Shown here piece after piece: positions 54,146 through 62,497 of a DNA stretch of 64,000 nt. The position numbers and the translations under genes are program-made. Under the pieces are notes generated by a model. The model had not been told where the DNA came from. It was given only the letters and a program-made list of their open reading frames with translations, and did no database searches. Origin of the DNA: an uncultured Clostridia bacterium (GTDB lineage Bacteria > Bacillota > Clostridia > Oscillospirales > Ruminococcaceae); the NCBI GenBank assembly GCA_946567425.1, contig CAMNXF010000004.1, forward strand, positions 124,001 to 188,000, written 5' to 3'. The stretch's first letter is position 1. The number at the start of each line of letters is the position of its first letter.

Positions 54146-55162
54146 TTATTCTGCTCTGAAAACAAATCTGAAGAAATTGTACAAATGCGGCTTTACGCTT
54201 GTGTGGTCGTGACCGCCCTCGGTTATCTCATGCCAAAGGAACTCCGTGCCGTTCCGCTCAAGCATATCGCGGTAGGTGTACGGCGTTCTGCCGACAACGC
54301 CGTCGTTAGGCGCCGCGCTTATAAGCAGAACGTACGGGGCGTTCTCCGTGAACGCCATTTCGGACTGATCTATCTGTCCCGGGTGAGTTGTCGAGGTCGG
54401 ATTAAGCGGAGAAAGCCCCGGCGCGGGACAAACCCCGCCGATATACCCGAAAAGATCGGGGCGCGTAAACCCGATAAACAGCGCCTCTCTGCCACCCATG
54501 GAAAATCCCGTTATCGCGGTGTTCTCCCTGCCCGCCGCAACGGAAAACGTGCTCTCAATAAACGGCATAAGGTCAGTAACGAGGTCGTTTATGAAATTGT
54601 CATAGTTCAGCGAGTTCTGCAAGTCCATCCCCGTGCAGTAGGGCATATCCTTGCTGCAATAAATGTACGGCGATACGACGATCATTTCCTCGGCTGATCC
54701 GTCCGCAACAAGATTTCCGAGTATCGTCGGAATGTTGACAACGGGGCTCGTCATCCAGCTTTCGTTTTCGTAGTAGCCGTGGAGAATGTACATTACGGGA
54801 TATTTCTTGTACTTGGAATAATTCGGCGGCAGCAGCACGTTTACGCCCGTGTCACGCTCCGCAGTGGTCGAGTAATAGGTGTACCGCTTGAACTCAGAAT
54901 ACTGCACACCCTCACGAGTTTCCTCAATTTTGGGCGGCAGCATATCTGCGATAATATTTTTGTTTTTCTCCATAAAAGATTTTTCCTCCGTATGTATTTT
55001 CGACGTGTCGGACGTTTCGCCCGAAAGCACCTCCGGCATTTCGGTCGACGAAATGTCGGAGCTTTCGCTCCGCGTGTCGCTCTCAGAGCCGCTCACCGTG
55101 CCGTTGCCGCAGCCTGTCAGTATCCGCGCGGAGAGCGCCGCCAATATCAATACCCGTTTCAT
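54146..55162 (-). CDS. Alpha/beta-hydrolase esterase lipoprotein (CE1-like)
   Basis: 338 aa. Lipoprotein signal (LTGC, Cys18) and a Ser-rich linker (about 19-55) lead to a hydrolase with HGYYENESWM, the nucleophile in GFSMGG, and a late GGHDHTSV histidine. It resembles CE1 feruloyl or acetyl esterases. The ATG overlaps the TGA that ends the original FMN reductase frame (see 55159), so they were coupled. Confidence 0.88.
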   Translation of the reverse strand: MKRVLILAALSARILTGCGNGTVSGSESDTRSESSDISSTEMPEVLSGETSDTSKIHTEEKSFMEKNKNIIADMLPPKIEETREGVQYSEFKRYTYYSTTAERDTGVNVLLPPNYSKYKKYPVMYILHGYYENESWMTSPVVNIPTILGNLVADGSAEEMIVVSPYIYCSKDMPYCTGMDLQNSLNYDNFINDLVTDLMPFIESTFSVAAGRENTAITGFSMGGREALFIGFTRPDLFGYIGGVCPAPGLSPLNPTSTTHPGQIDQSEMAFTENAPYVLLISAAPNDGVVGRTPYTYRDMLERNGTEFLWHEITEGGHDHTSVKPHLYNFFRFVFRAE

Positions 55163-55704
55163 ATCTTATCCGCCAGTTCAGCAGCCTGTTTGCAGCCGCC
55201 CGTTTTATTGATATCGCCGACGTTGAGAACTCCCGGTACCGGCACCTAGCCCGTCATTGTCCACTTCAGAAGCTCAGCGGAGCGCTCTATCGGCATTTTC
55301 ACGCCGTCGAATACCGTCATATCATTCTCCTCGCAACAGGAAATCAGCGAGCACTTTTTACCCACAACGTCCTTTCCGCCGACAACCAACGAAAACAGCC
55401 TGTCAATGACGCCCTTTATCTGCGCGGGTATGAAGCACCGGTAAACGGGCATGGTGAACACCACCGAGTCCGCTTTGATAATTGCGGGCGCTATCTCGTT
55501 GAAATCGTCGTTGAACGAGCATGCCTTGCCCGTCTTGAAGCAAGTCTCGCAAGCGTGACAGCCACCAATCTTTTTCAGCGCCGCGTCAAATCTCGTAACA
55601 CTGTGACCCTTTTTCTCAGCCACCGCGATAAACGCTTCCGTCATCGCGAAGCTGTTGCCGTTCTTTCGCGGATTTCCGGTAATAACAGCTATTTTTCTGC
55701 TCAT
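55159..55704 (-). pseudogene. NADPH-dependent FMN reductase with in-frame TAG
   Basis: The flavodoxin-fold protein starts at the ATG 55704 with ITGNPRKNGNSFAMTEAFIA and CHACETCFKTG. A TAG at 55248-55246 stops it at 152 aa. The same frame continues 28 codons (VPVPGVLNVGDINKTGGCKQ, then AAELADKI) to a TGA at 55159 that overlaps the esterase ATG. The full length, 181 codons, matches the family, so the TAG is a mutation, a sequencing error or a recoding site. TAG ends other genes here, so plain recoding is unlikely. Confidence 0.85.
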
Positions 55705-55752
55705 GGATATTTCACCTTTCGTTGATTGCCAAAGCGTCGTCTTTGTGATATA

Positions 55753-55782
55753 ATTATAGCATAAACCGCTTGTAAATACAAG
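55753..55782. promoter_or_regulatory. Promoter with palindromic operator between FMN reductase and HxlR genes
   Basis: Minus-strand TTGTAT (55781-55776), 17 bp, TATAAT (55758-55753). CTTGTA-AA-TACAAG (55769-55782) is a perfect palindrome that covers the -35, the likely binding site of the divergent HxlR regulator. Confidence 0.7.
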
Positions 55783-55797
55783 TACTGTCTTTAAAGA

Positions 55798-56172
55798 ATG
55801 TGTGAACCTATGATAAGCAATTATATCAAAAACGCAGATTTTGAGGATACGGGTTTCAGCTACACGCTGTGGCTTATAAACGAAAGGCACAAGCCCGTTA
55901 TACTGTACTGCCTTATGGAATTCGGCACGGTGCGCTTTAACGAAATGCGCCGCTACCTCAAAAAAGTTACCGATAAAACGCTCAGTATGAACTTAAAAGT
56001 GCTTGAACGCGACGGGCTTATCGTCCGCAAAGAATACCCGCAGATACCGCCCAAGGCGGAATACAGCCTTACGGAGCGCGGAAAGTCGCTGATGAAAATC
56101 CTCGACTTGCTTTGCGTGCGGGGCGAGGAAAATCTGCGCCGACGTCATTTTCGACAAACGGAGCTTAAATAA
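55798..56172 (+). CDS. HxlR-family winged-helix regulator
   Basis: 124 aa. The winged helix (about 25-105) has the HxlR pattern KPVILYCLMEFGTVRFNEMR, KTLSMNLKVLERDGLIVRKE and YSLTERGKSL. Members respond to aldehydes, quinones or redox stress and often control a divergent flavoprotein, as here. Start uncertain: ATG at 55798 or 55810, both with weak sites. Confidence 0.85.
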   Translation: MCEPMISNYIKNADFEDTGFSYTLWLINERHKPVILYCLMEFGTVRFNEMRRYLKKVTDKTLSMNLKVLERDGLIVRKEYPQIPPKAEYSLTERGKSLMKILDLLCVRGEENLRRRHFRQTELK

Positions 56173-56228
56173 TTTGTTAATTCCGACAAGGGATTTGCAG
56201 TTAATATTTTCACTTAAAGGTTGTCTTA

Positions 56229-56948
56229 ATGTCAGGGGTGTTGAAATTGCGCAAATTATTAACGATGATCGCGGCGGCAGCGGCGGCGCTTACGCTCTGC
56301 TCCTGTTCGCTGCTAAGGTACGATAACTCGGAGGAAAACTCACAGGGCGGTTATATCATACCCGCCGAATTTACCGATGACGACTTGTATATACAAGGTC
56401 TGCTTGACGAAGCGGCTAACCTGATAACAGATTTATATATCGTTTACGGCGATGAAATACAGGTTGGATTTGCACGGCAGGATATCGATGAGTACGATCA
56501 AAAAACCTATATATCGTCGCATTTATTCGGTCAAAAAAAGTTTGACAACCAAAGAAGAGAACTGAAAAAATATTTTACCGACGAGGCAATAGAGTTGTTT
56601 GAGAAGAATTACGCGGTCGCTTACAAAGACGGCTTCACATGGCAGTACGACGGAACGCGGTCTTTTACGGTGACGGCGGGCAGTATGTTTGACGAAAACG
56701 GTTCGCTGAAAGCCTTTCCGCACCTTATGAGCGTCGACGGCGAGCTGCTTTGCGGTCTGGAGGAGGCAAAAGCCGCAGACGCTCTGAACGATTGCTTTTG
56801 GTCGACCGCTCACGTTACCGACAAAACAGACGACGAAATAAGGTTCGCCTATATTGTCGAAACGGACGGCACTCTTACGGAACGGACGGGTATCCTCAAA
56901 AACGAGGACGGCTGGAAGCTGTCATGGTATATGGATTGGTTGGAATAG
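56229..56948 (+). CDS. Hypothetical lipoprotein
   Basis: 239 aa. Signal with lipobox LCSC (Cys26) and an unrecognised acidic domain; the C-terminal AYIVETDGTLTERTG and WKLSWYMDW look like a small beta-sheet fold. The ATG at 56229 has AAAGG 8 nt upstream. A TTG at 56247 with AGGGG upstream is an alternative. Function unknown. Confidence 0.6.
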   Translation: MSGVLKLRKLLTMIAAAAAALTLCSCSLLRYDNSEENSQGGYIIPAEFTDDDLYIQGLLDEAANLITDLYIVYGDEIQVGFARQDIDEYDQKTYISSHLFGQKKFDNQRRELKKYFTDEAIELFEKNYAVAYKDGFTWQYDGTRSFTVTAGSMFDENGSLKAFPHLMSVDGELLCGLEEAKAADALNDCFWSTAHVTDKTDDEIRFAYIVETDGTLTERTGILKNEDGWKLSWYMDWLE

Positions 56949-56982
56949 ATTTGAAAATAAGATGAAAAAAATTCCTCTAGAA

Positions 56983-57011
56983 TTGACTTTATGCCGCAAG
57001 TGTGGTATAAT
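56983..57011 (+). promoter_or_regulatory. SigA promoter of the TauE/SafE gene
   Basis: TTGACT (56983-56988), 17 bp ending in TGTGG, TATAAT (57006-57011). Confidence 0.8.
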
Positions 57012-57032
57012 TTGCAATGTGGAGGTGATGTA

Positions 57033-57800
57033 ATGTTTACATTTATAATATGCTTTATCGCGGGAATCGGCGCGGGGCTTGGCACCGGCTTTGCGGGAAT
57101 GAGCGCGGCAGCGGTTATTTCTCCCATGCTGATAACGTTCCTTGATATACCCGCTTACGACGCGGTCGGTATCGCTTTGGCAAGCGATGTGCTGGCAAGC
57201 GCGGTCTCAGCGTACACCTACGGTAGAAACAAGAACCTCGACATAAAAAACGGTCTTGTTATGATGACGGCTGTGCTGGTGTTCACAATGATCGGAAGCT
57301 GGATCGCGAAACTTGTACCCAATGACACGATGGGCGGTTTTTCCGTTGTTATGACGTTCTTCCTCGGCATTAAATTTATCGTAAAGCCCGTAATGACCAC
57401 CAAGGAAAGCATGGGCGAGGTCCCGACAAAGAAACGTGTTATACAATCGATAATCTGCGGAACGTTCATAGGGTTGATCTGCGGATTTGTCGGCGCAGGC
57501 GGCGGAATGATGATGCTGCTTATTTTGACGAGTGTTCTGGGCTACGAGCTGAAAACCGCCGTGGGAACCTCGGTGTTTATTATGGCGTTCACGGCGTTGA
57601 CGGGCGCGGTCAGTCATTTTGCAATTGGAGGAATGCCCGACGTGCTTTGCCTTGTATACTGCGTGCTGAGCACACTGCTTTGGGCGAGAATAGCGGCGGT
57701 TTTCGCTAATAAAGCGTCGCCGAAAGTGCTCAACCGTGCAACGGGTATCGTACTTGCGGTGCTGGGCGTAGCGATAATGATAGTTAATTTTGTTAAATAA
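57033..57800 (+). CDS. TauE/SafE family permease
   Basis: 255 aa with about seven or eight helices and two TSUP half-repeats: GIGAGLGTGFAGMSAA at the start and GFVGAGGGMMMLLILT in the middle. The family exports or imports sulphur-containing anions (sulfite, sulfoacetate) or other organic acids. The ATG at 57033 has a GGAGGTGAT site. Followed by a strong terminator. Confidence 0.9.
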   Translation: MFTFIICFIAGIGAGLGTGFAGMSAAAVISPMLITFLDIPAYDAVGIALASDVLASAVSAYTYGRNKNLDIKNGLVMMTAVLVFTMIGSWIAKLVPNDTMGGFSVVMTFFLGIKFIVKPVMTTKESMGEVPTKKRVIQSIICGTFIGLICGFVGAGGGMMMLLILTSVLGYELKTAVGTSVFIMAFTALTGAVSHFAIGGMPDVLCLVYCVLSTLLWARIAAVFANKASPKVLNRATGIVLAVLGVAIMIVNFVK

Positions 57801-57806
57801 ATCTTC

Positions 57807-57847
57807 CCGCGGGAGTTCGGTTTTACCGTCTCCCGCGGTCTTTTTTT
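57807..57847 (+). terminator. Terminator after the TauE/SafE gene
   Basis: 9-bp GC stem CCGCGGGAG (57807-57815) with CTCCCGCGG (57830-57838), T-run to 57847. Confidence 0.9.
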
Positions 57848-57932
57848 GATAAACCGCCGCTGTGCATTATCTCAAAACCGCTTTTATAGAGAAAATTCTC
57901 CGAAAAAATTTGCCGAAAGTTGCGCTAATCCC

Positions 57933-57961
57933 TTGACAATTAACCTAAAAAGTAGTATTAT
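57933..57961 (+). promoter_or_regulatory. SigA promoter of the MBOAT-DHHW operon
   Basis: Consensus TTGACA (57933-57938), 17 bp, TATTAT (57956-57961), with a 217-nt leader before the MBOAT start. Confidence 0.8.
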
Positions 57962-57967
57962 GTTATA

Positions 57968-58184
57968 TAGGAGTTTTTGGCGCTGTTTGGAGAAGCGCAA
58001 ACTTAATTAGCAGCTCAAAGTGAATTCGGACTTTTCGTGCGCTGTACATACGCACGTTAATATAAAAAATACAGATAGAGAAAAAAACGGCTTTATTTAG
58101 CCGACTGTATAATTGTGCATAAATATAAATATTGTCCGAGCTTGCTTTTTTGCATATACATATAAAAATTGGGGAGTTGTACAA
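57968..58184 (+). other. Structured leader of the MBOAT operon
   Basis: A 217-nt non-coding leader. Hairpins GTGCG/CGCAC (near 58039-58057) and CGGCT/AGCCG (near 58089-58104) are visible, and a GGCGC/GCGC hairpin near 57977. No U-rich terminator and no known riboswitch signature (c-di-GMP-I conserved strings are absent). Confidence 0.35.
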
Positions 58185-59594
58185 ATGATTTTTTCCAGCC
58201 TTATTTTTCTGTATCTGTTTTTACCACTGTGTCTTATTACTTATGGGCTTGTAAAGCCGCTCAAGGGGAAAAACGCTGTGCTGATTGTTTTCTCGCTGCT
58301 GTTTTACGCGTGGGGCGAGCCCGTAAGAATACTGTTTCTGCTGCTGTCGGCGGTCATTAACTACTTTGTCGGATTGGGTATCGGTGCGGCAAAAAGCGAA
58401 AAGCTCCAAAAGCTGATCTTGGGCGGCGGATTGGTCTACAATATAGGAATGATTGCCGTGTTCAAATACAGCGGCTTTCTGGTCGAGAACGTCAACGCGA
58501 TCTTCGGCTCGAAATTCCCCGTGCCAGAGATTGCGATAATGGCGGGTATCAGTTTTTACACGTTCCAGATAATCTCATATATCGTCGACTGTTACTGGGG
58601 CAAGGTCGAGCCGCAGAAAAATTTCTGGGATCTGCTGTTGTTTATTTGCCTATTCCCGCAGCTTATCGCGGGACCTATCGTGCGTTACAGTACTATCGCC
58701 GAGGAAATAGGCTGCCGCAAAACCACGATGAAGGACTTGAGCAAGGGTCTGACAAGACTGGTGGTAGGTCTCGCAAAAAAGGTGATTCTCGCCGACCAGC
58801 TTTACAGGATCGTTGAGGACACGATCGGCAGCAAGTCCGGAGTAGGGCCGATGACCGTAATGGGAACATGGTACGGAATTATTCTCTATTCGCTTTACAT
58901 CTATTTTGACTTTTCGGGATACTCGGATATGGCTATCGGCATGGGGCGCATATTCGGCTTTCACTTTAATGAAAACTTCAACCACCCGTATCTCTGCAAG
59001 GATATTCAGGAGTTCTGGCAGAGGTGGCACATCTCACTCGGCTCGTTCTTCCGCGACTATCTTATGCCGATCTCGTTTTTCGGTCACCGCAACAAATATT
59101 TCAGCCTGTTTCTGGTGTGGCTTTGCACGGGAGTATGGCACGGCGCGTCGTGGAATTACGTTATCTGGGGATTGTATTACGGCGCGTTCATTATGTTCGA
59201 GACCGTTCTCGGAAAGAAACGCATCAACAAAATCCCCATTGCAATACGACATATTTACAGCAAGCTGATAATTATAATCGGGTTCGGCATATTCTTTTTC
59301 GAGGATTTCGAGCAGCTCGGGCTGTTCTTCCGCAACATCACGCCGCTCAACCCGAATGGCTTCAGTAGCGAATTTGAACTTATTTCGCTGTGCAATAATC
59401 TGTGGCTGATCATTGCCGCGATAATCTGCACGTTCCCGCTCATAGAGCTTTTCAGAAAGATATCCGAGCGCTCTCTCAACGCAAAAACGGCGGTGTCGGT
59501 GTCGGGTACGGCGATATGCGCGGTGCTGCTTGTGGTGAGCAGTATACTGCTCGTGGACGCGACGACCAACGCGTTCCTGTACTGGAATTACTAA
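58185..59594 (+). CDS. MBOAT O-acyltransferase (AlgI/DltB-like)
   Basis: 469 aa, about ten helices. The MBOAT signature has RWHISL (H282) and GVWHGASWNYVIWG (catalytic H319), with LFPQLIAGPIVRYS earlier, typical of AlgI/PatA-type enzymes that pass acyl groups across the membrane to an exported glycan partner. The ATG at 58185 has GGGGAG. Three DHHW proteins that could accept and transfer the acyl group follow directly. Confidence 0.93.
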   Translation: MIFSSLIFLYLFLPLCLITYGLVKPLKGKNAVLIVFSLLFYAWGEPVRILFLLLSAVINYFVGLGIGAAKSEKLQKLILGGGLVYNIGMIAVFKYSGFLVENVNAIFGSKFPVPEIAIMAGISFYTFQIISYIVDCYWGKVEPQKNFWDLLLFICLFPQLIAGPIVRYSTIAEEIGCRKTTMKDLSKGLTRLVVGLAKKVILADQLYRIVEDTIGSKSGVGPMTVMGTWYGIILYSLYIYFDFSGYSDMAIGMGRIFGFHFNENFNHPYLCKDIQEFWQRWHISLGSFFRDYLMPISFFGHRNKYFSLFLVWLCTGVWHGASWNYVIWGLYYGAFIMFETVLGKKRINKIPIAIRHIYSKLIIIIGFGIFFFEDFEQLGLFFRNITPLNPNGFSSEFELISLCNNLWLIIAAIICTFPLIELFRKISERSLNAKTAVSVSGTAICAVLLVVSSILLVDATTNAFLYWNY

Positions 59595-59606
59595 GGGGGT
59601 GTACAA

Positions 59607-61112
59607 ATGTCCGAAAAAAGATTGAACAAGCCGTCCGACGAGGAGCGCGAAAAGCGGCTTGAACGGCAGAAGAAGCGCGTTCTGGCGCAGGCGCGCAGAC
59701 GCGAGCATTCGTTGTACGCCCTCAACATTTCGGTGATCGTCGGCGTGCTGGCGTTTATTACGCTGTTTATGACATTCGGAGAGCGCCCGAAAATATCCAC
59801 GGAGGAGAACCGCGATCTGGCTGAATGTCCGACGTTCTCGTTTGAAAGCTACTTTAAGGGTGAATTCACAAAGGATTTCGCGGCGTTCTACAACGATACA
59901 GTACCGCTGAGGAGCACGTTCAAGTCGATGATATCCTCGTTCAGGGCAAATCTCGGCGTGAAATACGGAGACGGCATTCATCTCAGCGGCGGTCTGCCAA
60001 CTATCGAGACCCGCCCCGAAAACTCGGGCAGCAGTTCTACCAGAAAACCGCCGCCCGTCGTTGTTATCCCAAATCAGTCGGGGAGCACAGGCAGTTCGTC
60101 AAGCAGCAACGGCAACAGTTCTTCAAGCAGCTCGACCAGCACGTCAAGCAGCACCGAGAGCACGAGTACCGATACGACCTCAAGCAGCTCCACGAAACCC
60201 ATCGATATCGACCCCAACGGCGGAATGGAGGTCGGCAGCATAATCGTGCTGCCCGACGGACGCGCCTTGCCGCTGTTCGGCGGAAGCTACTCGGGCGGTC
60301 AGTTTTACGCCGAAACGCTCAACGCGTATAAACAGGCGCTCGGCGAAAATGTAAACGTGTATTCGCTTGTATCGCCGACAGCGGTGTCGTTCTATCTTCC
60401 CGAAAAGTTTGCGGACAGGTCGGCAAGCGAGTGGGATCATATCGACTATATAAACAGCTTTTTCGAGGGAGTTATCCCGATCGACGCGTACTCCGTATTC
60501 GAGCAGCACGTTGCAGAGGACATCTTTATGCGCACCGATCACCACTGGTCATCGCTGGGCGCTTACTATGCTGCACAGGAGTTCGCAAAAACGGCACAGG
60601 TTGATTTCGCGGAGCTGAACGACGAAAATTATGAAAAGGTATCGCGCGAGGGTTACCTCGGCACGCTGTTCGGTCAGAGCGGAGAGCCGCAGGTGATGAT
60701 TGACAATCCCGAAACGTTCACATATTATATTCCTCAGAATGAATTTACCACCGACTACTACTCATTCGGCATGGAATATCAGTATACGGGTCGGCTTATG
60801 CTGGATATTGACCTGCTTGAACGCAGCGACTGGTATTCCGTGAATATGTGCGGCGACCTGTACACGGTCAACATCAACACCGACTGCAAAAACGGCAGAA
60901 GACTGATGATAGTTAAGGACAGCTACGGCGACGCACTCCCCGCGTTCCTCACAAGCTCCTTTGAGGAGATATGGGTGGTGGATATGCGCGCGTTTGAGGG
61001 CGGAATAGTTCAGCTTGCGCAGAATGAGGGCATCACCGATGTTCTGTTCGCGATGAATCCCACGAGCGCCACCGGAGAAAACGCGGATCATCTTCCCGGT
61101 AAAATGTGGTAA
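59607..61112 (+). CDS. DHHW/AlgX-like protein 1, membrane-anchored
   Basis: 501 aa. One helix (about 39-56) follows a charged N terminus; a Ser/Thr-rich linker (about 140-195) splits an N-terminal helical part from the SGNH-like domain (about 205-500). The DxHW motif is D311-H312-H313-W314 (RTDHHWSSLGAYYAA), with VKDSYGDA probably holding the serine. AlgJ/AlgX-type transferases take an acyl group from an MBOAT and put it on a polysaccharide. It starts 12 nt after the MBOAT gene. Confidence 0.85.
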   Translation: MSEKRLNKPSDEEREKRLERQKKRVLAQARRREHSLYALNISVIVGVLAFITLFMTFGERPKISTEENRDLAECPTFSFESYFKGEFTKDFAAFYNDTVPLRSTFKSMISSFRANLGVKYGDGIHLSGGLPTIETRPENSGSSSTRKPPPVVVIPNQSGSTGSSSSSNGNSSSSSSTSTSSSTESTSTDTTSSSSTKPIDIDPNGGMEVGSIIVLPDGRALPLFGGSYSGGQFYAETLNAYKQALGENVNVYSLVSPTAVSFYLPEKFADRSASEWDHIDYINSFFEGVIPIDAYSVFEQHVAEDIFMRTDHHWSSLGAYYAAQEFAKTAQVDFAELNDENYEKVSREGYLGTLFGQSGEPQVMIDNPETFTYYIPQNEFTTDYYSFGMEYQYTGRLMLDIDLLERSDWYSVNMCGDLYTVNINTDCKNGRRLMIVKDSYGDALPAFLTSSFEEIWVVDMRAFEGGIVQLAQNEGITDVLFAMNPTSATGENADHLPGKMW

Positions 61113-61145
61113 TTTTTTTCAACAACCCTTTAATTTTCATAAAAT

Positions 61146-61172
61146 CGTAAGAAATTCGTAAGCAAAACGTAA
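61146..61172 (+). repeat. Three CGTAA direct repeats at exact 11-bp spacing
   Basis: CGTAA starts at 61146, 61157 and 61168, one helical turn apart, just upstream of an extended -10 (TGCTATAAT, 61202-61210) with no good -35. This is the layout of a PhoB/OmpR-type response-regulator activation site. Confidence 0.5.
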
Positions 61173-61201
61173 ACTTATTTGACGGAAAATTGACATTTTA
61201 A

Positions 61202-61210
61202 TGCTATAAT
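61202..61210 (+). promoter_or_regulatory. Extended -10 promoter of DHHW gene 2
   Basis: TGCTATAAT at 61202-61210; TTGACG and TTGACA lie 20 and 9 bp away, so a normal -35 is missing and an activator is likely. Confidence 0.5.
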
Positions 61211-61244
61211 AGACAAGTAAATAATAAAAAAGGGGGAATATGTC

Positions 61245-62435
61245 TTGAAAAAGGCAAAAGCAACTTGGTCGGTCTGGGCGCTTACGGCGGTACTGCTGTT
61301 AAGCGCGTGCAGCAGTACGGAGCAGCAGGACAAGCTGCCTGAGGATTCGGACGTGAAATTCAATAATGCGTCTTTTTCCGCAAGAGAACCCGCAGGCGGT
61401 CCACAGTCCGAGCCGACGCAGAACGGTCAAAGCAGCGTCGGTGAAAATTCCTGCGGATTGGCGAGCGGCATTACGGAAAACTCTGTGGACGCTCCGTTAG
61501 AGAGCAGCTCCGCCGTAAAGCCGTCAACTCCGAACAACACCGCGGACGGCGAGATGTCGGGCAGCGTTTTCGTGCTTGAGGACGGGCGCGGACTGGTGCT
61601 ATTCGGCGGAAGTTATTCGTGCGGTCAGCATTACGCTGAAACTCTCAACGAGTACAAGAAAAGGCTTGGTGAGAACGTCAACGTGTTTTCAATGGTCGTC
61701 CCGACGGCAGTGTCTTTCTATCTTCCCGAAAAGTATTCGGATATGTCAGCGAGCGAGTGGGATCACATCGACTATATCAACAGCTTTCTTGACGGGGTCA
61801 TTCCCGTTGACGCTTATTCCGAGATAGCCAAGCACACGGACGAGGATATATATTTGCGCACCGACAATCACTGGCAGTCGCTAGGTGCTTACTACGCGGC
61901 GCGGGAGTTCGCGAAAACGGCGCTTGTCGACTTTCCCGAGCTTAACGAGGAGAATTATGAGTTTATCTCGCGCGAGGGCTATGTGGGTACGCTGTACGGC
62001 TACAGCGAAGAGGATCAGCGGATAAAGGACAATCCCGAAACGTTCACCTACTACAAGCCGAAAACCGAGTACTCCACCGACTACTACGACTACGGACTGG
62101 AGTATCAGTACACAGGCGCGCTTATGCTTGACACCGACAACATCGACGTCACAAGCTGGTATCTGGTGAATATGTGTGGTGATATGTACTCCGTTCATGT
62201 AAAAACGGCAGTCAAAAATTCGCGTAAGCTGCTTATCGTCAAGGACAGTTACGGCGATGCGCTGCCCGCGTTCCTTACTTCCTCGTTCGAGGATATCTGG
62301 GTGGTGGATATGCGGCATTTTGAGAAGAGCGTTACCGAGCTGTGCAAGTCCGAGGAGATAACGGACGTACTGTTCGCGATGAACGCTTCGAGCGCCGCGG
62401 GCGGCAACGAGGAAAACCTTGAAAATATTATGTGA
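61245..62435 (+). CDS. DHHW/AlgX-like protein 2, lipoprotein
   Basis: 396 aa. Lipoprotein signal with Cys22 (LSAC), a short Ser-rich linker and the SGNH-like domain. The motif here is D207-N208-H209-W210 (TDNHW); D and the second H, the AlgX catalytic pair, are kept. High identity with its two neighbours in the domain (GGSYSCGQHYAETLNEYKKR, SEWDHIDYINSF). The start is a TTG at 61245 with AGGGGGAA. Confidence 0.85.
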   Translation: MKKAKATWSVWALTAVLLLSACSSTEQQDKLPEDSDVKFNNASFSAREPAGGPQSEPTQNGQSSVGENSCGLASGITENSVDAPLESSSAVKPSTPNNTADGEMSGSVFVLEDGRGLVLFGGSYSCGQHYAETLNEYKKRLGENVNVFSMVVPTAVSFYLPEKYSDMSASEWDHIDYINSFLDGVIPVDAYSEIAKHTDEDIYLRTDNHWQSLGAYYAAREFAKTALVDFPELNEENYEFISREGYVGTLYGYSEEDQRIKDNPETFTYYKPKTEYSTDYYDYGLEYQYTGALMLDTDNIDVTSWYLVNMCGDMYSVHVKTAVKNSRKLLIVKDSYGDALPAFLTSSFEDIWVVDMRHFEKSVTELCKSEEITDVLFAMNASSAAGGNEENLENIM

Positions 62436-62497
62436 CAAATTCTGTTTATCAGGCATTTTTTTGCCATACTATATACATATTTTAGGGGGAATATATT

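Noticed and set aside
55246-55248. Pyrrolysine or general TAG recoding
   Set aside because: TAG ends other intact genes and no hairpin or Pyl genes are seen in the window.
57968-58184. c-di-GMP riboswitch in the MBOAT leader
   Set aside because: The conserved strings of c-di-GMP-I (such as GGGACGCAAAGCC) are not present.
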